DNA from: Aquanectria penicillioides
Taxonomy: Eukaryota > Ascomycota > Sordariomycetes > Hypocreales > Nectriaceae
DNA length: 64,000 nt
NCBI GenBank assembly: GCA_003415625.1
Contig: PYIU01000002.1
Span: forward strand, 2,356,001-2,420,000
Reading direction: 5' to 3'
The notes beneath the pieces were generated by a model that was not told the DNA's origin, made no database searches, and saw only the letters and a list, made by a program, of their open reading frames with translations. Shown piece after piece: positions 22,033 through 35,302 of the stretch. How positions within the stretch are numbered: position 1 is the first letter of the stretch; each line of letters begins with the position of its first letter. A program made the position numbers and the translations under genes.

Positions 22033-24152
22033 AGCACATCCTCCACCATGACATGTGAGGTTCTTGGCTTGTCCCTTGACGGCCCTTCGACATGAACCCG
22101 AATACTATCATTTTTAATCACGATGATTGCGGATCTTTCCTTTGACGATCTGCCTATTCCTTTCCGATACGATCTATTTTGGTATACCTATATATTCACG
22201 ACTCTGATACCCTCATCCAGTTTCCTCACTATATTTTTTCTTTATTTCTCATTGTATCAACGCCGTTGTGGTACGTTTGTGACGCGACCACGACGGAAAT
22301 TCAGGTTACACTACATCATTTTTTAATCTCGGACTGGGAGGAATCATTCTTTATTCTTCACGTCCCGGCATTAGACGTATTTGATTTATCAAAAGCGAGC
22401 ACGGCCCGGAGTTTTGATATCAAACATGTTGGGTTGGCGAACACCTTCTTTTCAGCGCATGGATGGCAGGAAGAATTGGAAATGGCTGCAGTGAAAGCCA
22501 TTGATTAAGATTTAGGACGTGAGGATTAATGCTTCCGTACCTGGCGGCTCTTGCAATGAGCGGATGAGAGCACATACCACTCCATGAGAGCTCAGACGTA
22601 GATATTCTACGATCGATAGACAGTTTGGGCTTGCAAACTACAATATCAAAAATACACAGAAAGTATATATATATATCTTGCCTCGTCCCTATCGTGATAT
22701 TACATGGTGTTAAATATACTAACCCAAGAAGCTGGTGTCCAATATAAGAGGACTGTTGTGAATTAAGACGCGACCAACTTTCCAAAGCCATACGTCAGTC
22801 GGCTTTTGTTCGTGTGGGTTCTCGTAATCACGCATACTGTGGCATAATCATGAGTATCACATGGATAACCCTACATTCTTGACTTCAGGCAAAGAAGAAA
22901 CGACTTTAGGCAAACTGGAGGTTGCAATGTAGGCGGGCCGACCTCAATTCTCGGCTGAGTCTCTTGGGGTCCCAGGCCAGGTGACCCGCGCCAATCCGGT
23001 CCTCATGCGAACTTCCTAGCCCTAAACCGATAGCAATGGTTGGGCCACCAACGGACAGTCGGGAAGCCTTTCTGGCTAATGATGAAAGGCGTGCGTGCTT
23101 CAGCTTTTGTTGTTGAGACTGGGTGCGGTCTCCCCCATGGACTCCGAATAGGGAAGTGATTGTACCATCCACGGCACCAAGATACCAAGCAAGGATTGGG
23201 ATAAATATTTGCAGTAGAAAAGAAGGGGGCGTTTCGGCATGCGGGCTGATACTCGATGCCTCTGTAGACCAATATTTGGGTCACCCCAAGTGCTATTTTT
23301 AGTTGCATTGGAGACTTACTTGCTGGCGCCAAAGATCGGGCAATATGTGCACTAGAGTATGCGTAAATCAATAATTTGCCGCATACTTGGGGTCGACGGC
23401 CCGACTCGTGGTCTATGGGGTATTCGGAGCCGGGACCCTGGTCTTTCACTATTGCCATAATAGTGATTGTTAGGTTCGACGTCGTGGCACCTAAAGATAA
23501 GGATGAGATCTAATTCTGGCTTGATAACGGGGATCTATTAAGCGACAGAGAATATCGATGCTCAGTGCCTCAATGCATCTGTTTCTTGATGGCTGGCTAT
23601 AATTAGAATACGTAGCGGAGTTTGGCAACTTGGGGTGTGACGGGGGGCTTCTGTAGTCTCGGCCCGAGTTTCCTAGAAGTTGAGCGCGGCGGATGGAGCG
23701 GTAGGCGGCGAGGCCGGGCACACCGCGTCTAAGGTCCAGTTGGCTTTTCGAAGAGACCATGTGTTGTTACGTATCTGAGCTATTCCTACTAGACCAAGGT
23801 TGGATGGAGGCGAGTGTGAAGTCAGACGTGAGTTCAATTGACGCAACAGCCCAATGGGTGGCAACTGGGTGGGAGGGCTGATGTTGACTTCGCCAGCCGT
23901 GTCTTGCTCCTGAATTTGACCAGGTGTGGAGAGTGAGACATCCCGACTGACGGTCTTGGGATCTGGTAAGCCATCGTCAAAGCGGAATCAGTGAGTGAGT
24001 CGTTTCTCAAGCCAATATCTCAGCCACAATGTTTGGGCGAGGACGGCACGCTTAAACCCAGCCCAGACAAATTGCTTACAAACTGCTTCTGGGAACAATG
24101 AGTGGGCACTTTCGACAACACATGTTATGGAAGAATATCCAGAGTGGGGGGT

Positions 24153-24154
<2 letters not shown>

Positions 24155-24186
<32 letters not shown>
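24155..24186. repeat. (GA)16 microsatellite
   Basis: An uninterrupted GA run of 32 bp, followed by about 12 bp of imperfect GA-rich sequence. Intergenic. Confidence 0.95.
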
Positions 24187-24189
<3 letters not shown>

Positions 24190-25422
24190 AAGAGAGGGTG
24201 AGGGTATTGAAACGGATCGGGTTATCGCTGCTGTAATGGGCACTGACGATGGGTAATGAATGGGGTTGGGGCAAATTCTGCGGAGAGAAGTTCGATCCAC
24301 GCATTTAGTGTCCATCAAGAACAAAACCAGAACGGGAGGTCACGGAATATCCCAGTTGAAACCCTGAGGATATTCTAGCCAAGGCAAACCTCAACACGAG
24401 GTATGAACGCCGCGTCGCTGCATCGAAGGCATTCCGGATTTCGCCAGGGCTACCCCATGCCGGTGATACGGTCCCAAAGATTGGATCAAACACGGTGCTC
24501 CTGTGGGCGACTGGTGCGGGCGACTTTGGGAGCACTTGCATCCAAGAAAAGCGCTTCCGGGCGAATCTGACGGAGGCATTTGGCTGAGACGATCCACCGC
24601 ACCGACCAGACTCGTTCTGGGCATGCATGCTGGCTGACAGAACAAGATGCACCATTAAGCATTGAGTGCAGGCTGGGGCAGAGGCTGCCAGTGCAGGTCT
24701 GGTACCGGGTGATCACTGATCACCATCCACGGTCCGGGTCCATGGCGCTCGCCTCCCTGGATTGCGCCTCCGGTACGGGGAAGTGACGCGGTGCGGCTGT
24801 TCGAGACCCTAAGCGACACATCCACGTTCACACGCATCAGGGGTCTGCCACTAGGTCGTGGCTAACCCATAACGTCCCGGGATCGACTGAGGCCACGACC
24901 AGGAGGGGCGCGCCGCGTCAATAGTCTAGGCTGAGCGCGGTTGCTTAGGCCGAACTGCTTGCCTAATTCTCGTTCGCTTATTCAAGGCGCGGGAGGGGGG
25001 GGGATTCGAAATAGTCACCCCTCTCGCCCACTGACTTCGCCCTTGATGTAATCAAGGAACAACGTGGGAGCGGAGGGCAAAAGTTTGTCCAATGCCTGCG
25101 GTGAAAAGCGATGGATATCTCTGTTGCGTGGCTCAGCTGTACCTGTGCTGAATGGAGAGAGATTATTGGCTATGTTCAAATTTCCGTTGGTGCCGGAGGG
25201 GAAGATCAACACAAGTTGCATCGGCCATAAGATGACGGGCTTTGGCTTGTGTAACCTGGCGATATAATACATGGCACCAACAACGCCAGCAATGTGCCAC
25301 TCACAGCAGCACGCCGGATCTAGCCAAGAGGCGTGCCGATAGGGCGCTAATCAGCGCAGAGTCGAGACATCACACCGAACGATGCTGTGCCGATGCCATA
25401 CTTCTTGAACATGATACCAGCA

Positions 25423-25488
25423 TCCCTCCCCTCCCCTCCCTCCTCCCCCCTCCCCCCCAAAAAAAAAGAAAAAGAAAAAGAAAAAAAT
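25423..25488. repeat. C/T-rich tract joined to an (AAAAAG)-type tract
   Basis: About 36 bp of C with a few T (including runs of six and seven C) passes directly into about 30 bp of A with single G every 5-6 bases. The complementary strand is G-rich in the first half. Confidence 0.9.
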
Positions 25489-26974
25489 CATCATTCCTAC
25501 TGATAGCGGTCTTCTTAAAGGGTTAGCAGACAGTGAGTGACCTTGGGATCCCCTCGCGCACGCTCTTGATCGCTGGTGTCGTGTGGGGTTCAAAGAAGCG
25601 GACGGCTCTGCGCGGGCGCTACTGTTAGACCGACCAGCATCACCCCTGTGCCTCGTCGATCACGCTATCGAATCAGACTGGGCCGGAGCTAGTCCGAGGA
25701 ACGTGCATCCAATTAACCGTTGGGTTAGGACAAGACGGCACAGAGGTTCTGGGCGCCAGGCGGAGTGCCAACTGGCAAGGGTGTGAATCCCAAACGCCAG
25801 GAGAGAACTGACATAGCCAACAGCACTCAAGCCCTGATGCCGTGAATGCGGCAGCGCAACGACGCCCGCCGGAGCTGGAGATGGACCAGTTGTCTTCTGA
25901 GAAATTGAAACGACCGGGAGACGCATTTCGACTCAAGACACAATAGTCTGCAAGTGCTTCTCACCGGGTCTAGTCGTACTGAGATGGGTTGATGTGGGCA
26001 GGTACTACGCTGTGTCCCTGAGGCCTTGAGTCCGTCGATGACTTGACTCGTTGGTATAAAAGTGATTGGCTGCATCTTTTTGCTTTCTTTCTGGCTTTTT
26101 TTTTTTTTTTGCTGCTTTGCTGACTTGGAACGACGCGATGAATGGTGCCGCGTGGAGTGGAGAGAATGGGCAATTTGCGTCAAAGCCCAGGCGGATACTG
26201 CGCTAGGCTCGGTCAAGATGACACCGGGGAACTGGGTCAGTCCGATCGGAGGCACTCGGGAGAGGGGTGTGTGAAGAGATAGATTTGGAATAATTGGTGG
26301 CAAATGGAAGCGTGGTCTTCTTCATGCCGTGAGGGTGGGAAGGCCTTGGTGCTCTTGATGAAGCGCTGAAGGGAGGGAATGAGGCTAGAGAACCTGACCA
26401 GATACATGATACAATGCGTGACTTGGTACCAGGAGTTCTATTATCTGCCAGACTGCCACCTACCCACCCACCCACGGCCATGGGCTTTGGATCCTATACC
26501 AGGTTCTGCTGCGAGCCCTGGGATCAAGGCCAGGGAGCAGCCAGCGAAAGCCAGCTCGATACCATATGGCTGGGGCGGGCGTAGCCGACTCCCCGGTTCC
26601 TCTCAACTAATTCCCAGCTGGCTGGGATTCCGAGGAAGTGACCCGTACACGAAGGCGCCAAATGAAGCGGGAGATGTGGGAGCAGGTACAGGGAGCCAGG
26701 AGTACCATGACGCAACGATGAGGGGATTGCGTTGGTATATTGGCACGTTGGTATTAGGCTGTCAGGTTGTTGGTTGGTGTGACCGAGGCTTGGGATCGGT
26801 GGAATAATATGTAGCAGGTCGTCTTTGCATGTTTAGGTGGCCACCTCCAGCCTACTGCCTACAACCTGCTTGCCCACAAATTACAGTGGACAGACGGGCG
26901 GGGTATCTCCAGGATGAGGCAATGGCGATCGATCAAGCGAGGCCGAGAAGCGCAACTTGCTATTTCTGTCTCAC

Positions 26975-27163
26975 TGTACGTGCCTCGTACGTGCCTTGTA
27001 CGAGCGGTACGAGCTGTGCCTGGAATTGTTCGACTTCACTTCAAGGAGGTACTTACCAGCCAGCTTGATATCGGCAGTTAGCTATCAGGTCCACCTGAGC
27101 AGCCAACCTGTAGGTACGTGGGACTTGGGTACCTGGACTGGTCGGTACCCAGGTAGGTACCTC
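26975..27163. repeat. Cluster of GTAC-centred palindromes (TACGTGCC, GTACGAG, GGTACC)
   Basis: TACGTGCC occurs twice at 26977-26995 and GTACGAG twice at 26998-27014. At 27114-27163 GGTACGTG, GGGTACCTGG, GGTACCCAGG and AGGTACCTC follow closely. The density is far above the surroundings. No gene overlaps. Confidence 0.7.
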
Positions 27164-28945
27164 TTTTGGGCAGTTGATTCAGCCCTTCCTTGCCCGCAAA
27201 GCACGAGTGGCGAGCGACTATCTGAGACTCTATGTCCTGGCTGCAGCTCATGGTTTCAATGCTAACATACCATCGTGTGAGGGTTGGTATCTGCGCGGAA
27301 GTTGCATCAAATGCGGTTGCGTTTATCTCTGTGTACCGCTCCGTCGAGTTCGGTCCATCAACGGCTGCCCATGCCCCATCCTAGTACCACCGTACCATCT
27401 CCAAGCCTCAGCACCACCACCCGCCATCAAACCACCACCCGGAAACCCGACCAACAACTTACCCTAACACCCTGGTCGACCACCGCCGCTGCAGGGTGAG
27501 CACTTTCCTCTGAGGATAGAACCCCAACGGCAAAAGTTTGACCTCATTCGACTCCTCAATTTTGCTCCCAAACGAACCTGGCCGAGTCAGCAAGCCCTGC
27601 ATGCGGATCGCCCTGCCAGCGCGGACACGGATACGGAGTACGGAGGACACATCCCGGCAAGCATCCATCTCACGGTAGCATCCCTGCCGTGGCTAAGTGG
27701 CTTTGCTTGGTACGCCGCTCAGCATATGTAGCATTGTGAAAGCGGAACAAATCGCCAGCGAGTGGCAGCGACAGTGGGAGTGACGGATGCGTTGGAGGAG
27801 GTAGCTAGTGAAGAATGACATCCTCCCGCCCCATTTGGTTTAGCAATCTGTGACTTCATTTGATCAACAGTTCAACACTCAATGAGAGGCTCCAAGACGG
27901 CAACCCTCCGAAACATAAGTGGCTTGATGCTGTTTTTTTTTTCCTTCCCGGCTACCTGGCTGGAGATTCAAGATCCATGGCTGACCACTTGCGCTGGAGG
28001 CGTTTGGCAGGGTGGTCGTTATGGTGGTGTGGGCGTGACATCCAATGGAGAGAGACAGGGATCCTCGCGGAAACGGAGCAGATTGTAATTGCTCGCTTCC
28101 CCAGTAACTGGCTGCGTTGCCTGACCGGGCAGGTGGGTTAGTAGTACACGGGGAGTCGCAGGCCAGCTCCAGACTTGAAGGCTGTTTTGTGTAGGAGGAA
28201 CTTTGACATTTCATGGTAAGATGTGCAAAAGAGCCTGACCGGGCTGGTCTAGCTTGGGATATAACAATTTTCCGTGGTGTTTTACGTGGTCTTGCTCCTC
28301 AAAGTCATCAGTCGGCCCAGGGACAAACGCCTCTTCGTGGAGAAGTTGGGGCTGTAAGAGCAAGGATACGGACGGTTGATGATCACTTAATTACAAAATA
28401 AAGGGCAATCCCACCCGCTCCCAGCCTTGTTGGTTGGGAACCTAAGGTAAAAAAAAAAAGGTACGTACCTGGCTGAGTTAGCTCCAGTGCCAACAACCGC
28501 AATAGTAGAAGTACAGATGAAAGTGTACATCCTGCTTGCTGGACCTTTCCACCCACCACCTGCTGACCCGTTTCTTGTTGCATTAGTAGCCCGTCATTTC
28601 TTTGCAGGTAGATCAGGTACTTAATCTTGGTCAATTCTGCGTATCTGGCCAGGACTTATCCTCTCCTACCGGCTCCTTGATTACCTCCATCTCGATAGCC
28701 CTGACTATTTTCCCCGTCGTCCCGTCCCGTGCGTTCCCTCGGGTCTCTTCGCTTCCGGACTCGTCATTTCTTGGTGCCCATCTCTCCGGAATTGGAACAG
28801 CACCTAGGAAGGTAGTAGTTGCTTTCTTCCTCTCCTTTTCTTTTTCTTCGCTTCTTTCTTCCGTCCTGCCGCCCCGCGTTCCTTCCACAACCCCCAATTT
28901 CACTAGGTAGACTTTCTCCTCCGCCTCCTCATCCACTTCGCCCGC

Positions 28946-29019
28946 CTCCACAGCATCCACAGCATCCACAGCATCCACATCATCCACCACCACCACCACC
29001 ACCACCACCATCACAACCA
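28946..29019. repeat. CATCCACAG nonamer repeat followed by (CAC)n
   Basis: Three to four copies of a CATCCACAG unit, then eight or more CAC triplets ending in CATCACAACCATC. It lies in the C/T-rich region that leads into the velvet gene, over 1 kb upstream of its start. Confidence 0.9.
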
Positions 29020-29917
29020 TCTCATCCGATCTCTACTATTGCCTGCCGTCTCGTCCTGCATCCATCCCGCCCTCCTGCGTCGTACCCCTACTCAATCCTA
29101 CCTTCTCGTTTCTTTTCTCTCGCGAACAAGCACTCACGCACGCACCATTGCTCGCGACACATCGGCTGAGCTTGTTCGATTCCGCCGCTTTGGTCTCACA
29201 CCCTTCCGTGAACCTCGTCCCCGCCCTTTCAGCTTTCTAACAAAGTGCCCTTCAGTCACATCCTACCTACGGTTTCCGTCTCGTCACGTCACACTCGCCA
29301 GCACCTAGCACCCACCCACCGGAGACCCCTTTGTGCTCCACCTCGGGAAGGGAATGTACCGTCTCGCGTGAGAACGGGTTGCTGTCGTCCGTCCGTTGCT
29401 TTCGCGCCTGGCACGCCCCGTTCGCCCCGTTTTCTGGTCCTGGCCGTCTTGCCGCCACACGGCTCGCCAAGCTCCAAATCCGGCTGCTCGTGGGGTTGAC
29501 GAGCCGCCTCCGCCGAGCTCAGAATCTCTTCATCTCCCACACAGAATCCTGACCTCGACCTCCAAACTAGGCTCACTCCCTCCCCCCCATCGCCTGGCCG
29601 TCTTTGAGAGTTCTGTTCTCGCCATCGATTCCCCGTACCGGACGTGTCCTTCCGGTTCCCTGACACCCGTTTGCTTTGTCTCTCTGACCCGCTCTTTACG
29701 CACTCCCTCCCTACCCTCTGTGATCTGGCGTGTCTCTGTTGGTTGACACCTGGCACTCCTACTATTTGAACACCATCCGCCCTGTGGACCCATCCGCATT
29801 CCTTCTCCAAGCCGATTCCCTGGAAGTCGTGGGCTGCTGGGGCTTCCCGCCGTGTTGTCTCCTTGACCCGGTCGATCTAGTCCCTCATTGGGTGCGACTG
29901 GAGCATCCTAAGGCCAT

Positions 29918-29988
29918 GTAAGTTTGCTCAATCGACGCAAGCGATTTGAGCCGCCACTTACCACTTCCAAAGTCGGGCCAAACATCAG
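29918..29988 (+). promoter_or_regulatory. Possible leader intron of the velvet gene
   Basis: GTAAGT at 29918 matches the fungal donor consensus, and AACATCAG ends at 29988, giving a 71-nt candidate intron 74 nt before the velvet start codon. It would remove an upstream ATG context at 29916. This is inferred from splice signals only. Confidence 0.4.
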
Positions 29989-30000
29989 TTTCTTCTTTTC

Positions 30001-30015
30001 ATGAATATTTCTTGA
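30001..30015 (+). promoter_or_regulatory. Four-codon upstream ORF before the velvet start
   Basis: ATG AAT ATT TCT TGA lies 47 nt upstream of the proposed velvet ATG at 30063. It could lower translation of the main frame. Its presence is seen directly; a regulatory effect is inference. Confidence 0.45.
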
Positions 30016-30062
30016 CGGGGGTCCTCTCATCCTGAGAGCTAAGGGAAACAAATCAAAATTCC

Positions 30063-31474
30063 ATGTCATCCACCGCTGTCGAGACCACCGTCAACAGGTT
30101 GAGGGGCCCAGAAGGTATGGCGCGCCCATATACGACTGCTTGGGCTCCTGACCCTCGGTATCCCCCTCGCGATGCAGCACATCACCCTTCCCAGTTCCAA
30201 GTTCAATCACCCCAGGACGTTCGATTGCCTCCTCCAGCAAGCCTGGTACCTGGAGCGCCTGTCAGCCATGGCCCTTACAGCTGCAGTCTCCACAGCATCT
30301 GAGGATTGGTTCTGGATACCAGGGCGCCGATGTGCCGGCCACCACTTCGCACGTCTCACACCCTCCACCGCCGCTTGGGCTGCCGCAGTCTCACCACAGT
30401 CCGACCATCTCTGCCAGTCTACAGAGGCACCGCGGACTACATCAAGCCCAACCGGGCCCGCCCACCCTACCTTCGCCTGCGAGCGAGACGTTCCAAGTCT
30501 TTCAGGGCCAACGCATTCCGCACTCTTCTCCAGAGCATATCACCAACGGCTCCCGGCGATCGTCATTCACCTATCCCTCCCGCCCTTCAGTCTCCCAGAT
30601 ACCCGGTAATCATCGCCCGGACCGTCAGCAAGCTCCGTCAACTACATCTACCATGGCTCTCACATCAACGACAAGCAGTCCGGCAATCTCCCCTTCGGAG
30701 ACGAGGCCCGATCCTATGAGAATTGCCGATCTTCTCACAGGTGACGGCGGTAGAAGTAGCAGCAGCACTAGCACCATAAGTGCTACAAGCAGCAGACGTC
30801 CCAGTGGGCTTGATGCCCAGTATAGGCTCAGGATTCGCCAGCAGCCGGTGGCCGCTCGATCATGTGGCTTTGGAGAGAGAGACCGGAGGGTCATTGACCC
30901 ACCTCCAATCGTCCAGCTCATAATTGAGAGCCCCTATCTCAGCGAGGAGGAAATCAGCACCCGTCTACGATATTGCCATTACGTTATGAGTTGTTCGATC
31001 TACGACGAGTCCGGAACTCGAGATGCAGCATTTATGCCTGAAGAATATCGACAACAGCGGCGCCTAATGGGCTCGCTGGTTGGAGCCCCTTTTGTGGGGA
31101 AGGACGAGTTTGAGCAAGAAGGGTGTTTCTTTTGCTTTCCTGATCTCTCATGCCGAACCCCAGGATCGTTTCGTCTCAAATTCAGTCTGGTTATGATCGA
31201 TCCTACGAGGGCTAGAGATGTGAGACATTTCCCAGTCCTCATTGAGACCAAAAGCGAAGTCTTCACTGTGTACAGCGCCAAGGACTTCCCTGGCATGCAA
31301 GCTAGCACTAAGTTGACGAAGCGATTGAAAGAGCAAGGATGTATCATTTCGATCAAGAAAGGCAACGACAAATCAAAGAATGCTAGGGTCTATGAAGACT
31401 CGAGCGATGGAGAGCAGGACGAGGCAGGCCCCTCTTCACAGAGCAAGAAGCAGCGGCGCTCGACCCAACGATAA
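30063..31474 (+). CDS. velC: Velvet-domain transcription regulator, VelC-like
   Basis: Velvet proteins are fungal DNA-binding regulators of sporulation and secondary metabolism. The C-terminal half (from ~30825) holds one unbroken velvet domain: RLRIRQQPVAARSCGFGERD, DPPPIVQLII, YVMSCSIYDESGTRDAAFM, GCFFCFPDLSCRTPGSFRL and ASTKLTKRLKEQGC. It ends in a basic tail (KKQRRSTQR), a possible nuclear signal. A ~200-residue Pro/Ser/Thr-rich N-terminus precedes it. Single velvet domain, no long insertion as in VelB, and domain at the C-terminus rather than at the start as in VosA: best fit is VelC. The frame changes between 30245 and 30323. Either an intron 30246-30322 (GTACCT...ACCAG, 77 nt) gives 444 aa, or one base is missing near 30278, giving GPYS joined to LQSPQHLRIGSGYQG. 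The downstream exon is secure. Confidence 0.88.
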
Positions 31475-34400
31475 TTGCATGACGCAATACGCTACGTGGC
31501 GTTGGATAGGTTGTAAAGCAGCATTGTTTCAGAGATACACGGCAGGGAAGGCTACAAGTGATTGTGGACCGGTTTTGATTATGGATTCGTTTTCTTTTCC
31601 TTTTTTTTTTTGTTCACACGGGGAACCACACTGCATATTGTTATACCCACAAACTTGGTCAAGGCTCGTGATATGCGACGGATGAGATATATATACTTTC
31701 TTCTTTGATTACATTCTCTCATGAAAGAGAAACGGTTGATGGATTCTGCCAATGCCCAGCGTTGGAACAAAGTACGATATCAGATATCTTTGGGTTGGTC
31801 ACTCCCAGGTCTAGTGTCTGACGTATGTGTGCAGGTTTTATGATTCATATTCATGTTACTTAATATCCCGTTACCTGGGAGTGAACATCAAGGACTTGGA
31901 GTATCGAAAACAGATGTTCCATGGATTCATAAAAAACGCGTTTCAGAAAACCTCGATTCGAAATCACCCGGGCTTCTCCGTGAGACAGATTCAGCAGGGC
32001 ATGTTGCCGCTTCCGATTTAGGAGGCCATTGTGTCGATCCGGGCCAGTCATTGAACAACAAGTCTGCGAGTCTAATTTTGCGGATCTCCTCACACGCAAA
32101 CGATCTGAGACTTGGGGTGGCCTTAGTCTCAGCCAACGTCGAGCTGAGGGGTTGTGTGTGAGATGGCGATTCGGGGACCAACAATGAAATGGATTTGGGC
32201 TGGCCTCGGTATAATTGGGCTGTGAGTCTTTGCATTCTGTTGCTGCCATGGCCTGTCAGCCCCCAGGCCGTTGAGGGGCTCGAGTAGCGGTTGTCGAGCA
32301 ACATCGTCTTGTCTCAGTCTTGCCGCCTAATGCCGCGCTTCCGAGCCTATCCTTGGGGGTGATGGCGGAGCTCTGGAACGGGAGGTTCAAAAAGGAAAAA
32401 GAGGGCTGGCGCTCCCGTTGAGGAAAAGCTCGACAGCCCATGTTTTGCATCAATCACACTGTACCGGGAAGGTGGTAAAGTAATTGTCTGCCTCGAGTGC
32501 AGTACACACTACTGAGCACCGCGTATCGAGGTGGGATTCATTCCCACCTTGCACAGAGGGCATTTGTTTCAAACCATAATCGAACATCGATCCGCGACCT
32601 CCTCTAAACGTGGGAACATGAGGGGGAAACCCTTGATCACACCCCACATGAGCTGCAGGACAGACCCGGGGCAAATAGAATGAGTGTCTGTGAGCCACAA
32701 GGAATTCAGGGCTGTCAGTGAGGTTAGCAGAAGAAGGGCAGGTGGCACCTGGACATGGACATGGTCATGGAATATCATCACAGACCACCATTTTGGGTTG
32801 ACCAATAGACTGCGAGACGGCATGAAAAGGTACTCTCAGGGTTGTTACCATGTTGAGGGGATACTGCAAAGGTGGAGAAGTGCGCCTGTCTCGGAGAGAG
32901 AATGCCACAATGTCACCGGCGGCAGCCCAGCCAAGTCCAATTGGGTTACTGGGGGGGTCGCTGGCGGACCCTGTGCAACGACATTGCCCGGGTGGCCCTC
33001 TCAATGATGCCGATTTGCAAAGGGGCGATGTTCGGGTAACAACAGAGAGGGGGCGGCAGAGATGCCGACGTCCCTCATTGCTGCAAAAAAGGGGGAGGAG
33101 ACATGTGAGTGTGGAACTTGGGCCTTGTCTCGCCTTTGCTTCTACGTACCCAACAAACCAAACCGTTCAGCATGTCTTTTGGGGCTTCCTGCATCTGCAA
33201 ATGACTTCGCTTGATCCCAATTGGTCGCTGCCATGTTGACGCAACCACAAGCGTGTCCTTTGTAGCGCGGCAAGAGAGAGAGGCGGCGGCGAGCAATGGC
33301 CGGTCGCCTCGAATCAGCAACAGCCTGCTAGACGGCCCAACAGTGCTTAACTTGTCACATGTCTCTTGTCTCTTTCTTCGCCGTTGCCTTCGAGGATAAT
33401 GCACGGAGCAGAGACCGCATAGCATCCGGATAAGGATGGGGCCACGGGGGGAAAACAAACTACGCCAATTTCCTGGGTAAAATAATGGCGCCAGTTCCTC
33501 ATCCTATCGCCCTAGTCGCAACTCTGTTTCCCAAAACCGCAATGTCATGCCATCCCATGACGATTCCGTTTTGCGAACATTCCAGATACGCTTTATCGCC
33601 CCATTGCCATCCCATCACCATGCTTTCCACGACTTTCTTGTTCATGTTCTGCCCCTTCTCGAGTCTTTTCGGCGGGCCACTGCGCGGGTTCTTCGTGGCG
33701 TTACATTTCACGAAGGAAAAAAAAATGAGGGAAAAAGACAAACAATTGGAGGGGGGGCCTTTTTTTTTTTTTTTTTCAAACAAAGTTGCTTGAATAGATG
33801 CAGTGCTCCGTACGAAGAAAACAAATGCATAGCGCCAGAGCGGTCATGGTCTCTTCTTCATTGGCCCAGCTCCCTTCCCCCTCTGCCACAAAACCCAGTT
33901 GGCGCTGTCGAGGATGTATGAACAGGATCTGAGGCTATCGCAATGGGGAAAAGGGGTGATCAGGAGCTTGGTGGCTTGGGAGGCATGACGAAAGCCAGCT
34001 TTTTTGTGTGAAAATGACCTGTCACGTTGACTATTCGGTCCTAGTTTTGTTGCGGTGAGACCTCCAATTCTCGAAGCAGCAGGGTGGGGTTTTTTTGTTT
34101 GGGAACGGTGAGGGGGATTGACGATCCAGCAAGGTGCCTAGAATGTTCGCTTCTATCCGCAAAGTAAATCCGCAAATGACAGTCGGATAAGAAAGCCACC
34201 CGTCATGGCCAGAAGCCTCACCCCAGGGAAGCGGGAGCGGATGAATTTAGTAATCGTCGATCAGCCGCACCAACCAACGGTGGAAGAATGGATTGGCAAC
34301 TGTATAGAGGCAGTATCGTGGGCCAAGGTGGCGCCCCGAGCCGTCTAATCTCGTGCATTTCTGTCCAGTTACACGTTAGATCAATGAGCAATTGTTGTAT

Positions 34401-35286
34401 GGGTATCATAACAATCGGGCCACTCATTTTCAGATCCCGCTGCCCGCCTAACATCCTTGGCGGAGAGCGTGTTTGGCGTCTTTGTCTCCTCCACAGGAAA
34501 AAGCTACACGGCAAACAAGGCTGTACACCCGGCCTTCTCGCTGCACTTTGCTGTTCCATTCTTTGGGCTTATTGATTGTCATCAAAGGCAGCTAGAAGCA
34601 GGCAGCAAGAAAAGGTGAAGATGGATAGAAAAAGCAAAACGAAAAGGTAAGAGAGCAGTAGGGAGGATGTCTCGCCCGTCGAGGCGTCGAGCATAGGACT
34701 CACTGATTAGTTGCCCAGGAACTGGCTCCGGAACTGGCTCCGGAACGGCCTGATTGAGCAACAAGCCGTCGTCTTCCACAGTGTGCCAACGACGTAGACT
34801 ACACTCCTGGGAAGCAGCGGCAGAGGAACTCGGAAGCGGGATGTGCAGGAATTCGTTAAAACGAGACAGGCAGGGCGGGTTTGGCCCAAGGCATTGTTTG
34901 GGTGTCTCTTTTTGCCAATTTAACAACCATGATCCGCGGGTAAGACAGCATCAAACGGCGCCCGTCCATCACTGTATCCATATATGTATATGCCATGTGA
35001 TGATCGTACTGGACTTGAGCCTGTGTTACCCCTTGATTTGCGTGTCTCTAGTTGCTGAGAGCGGTTGCCAGAGCGGGCTAGGCCTAGGACGATCGGTTTG
35101 ATGGCGATTGGGGGGGGGGACAGAGACATGGTGTAGAGGACGAGAGTGGTCTACAAGGCCCCGACTTTTGGGTTATGATGGCATAGTTATTGACTTCAGG
35201 GTGAATAACCTCAAACCCTCGACAACGTGGTTGTGGCAACGCACCCACCTCCCAACTTTCTGGGTATAGCGTGTTCACTTGGTCAA

Positions 35287-35302
35287 CCCCCCCCCCCCCC
35301 CC
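35287..35302. repeat. Poly-C tract (16 C)
   Basis: Sixteen consecutive C on the plus strand, intergenic. Length may be imprecise, as such runs are hard to sequence. Confidence 0.9.

Larger units (their letters stand above)
22033..30062. other. 8-kb gene desert between the DUF7729 and velvet genes
   Basis: No ORF here shows a recognisable domain, and none has intron-linked neighbours in a consistent frame. It holds microsatellites (24155-24198, 25423-25488), a cluster of GTAC palindromes (26975-27163) and, from about 28650, a C/T-rich segment that is probably the velvet promoter and long leader. Possible non-coding RNAs cannot be excluded from sequence alone. Confidence 0.5.

Noticed and set aside
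28631..29020. 129-codon minus-strand frame with Val/Asp/Glu repeats
   Set aside because: Produced by the CATCCACAG and CAC repeats; no homology signal.
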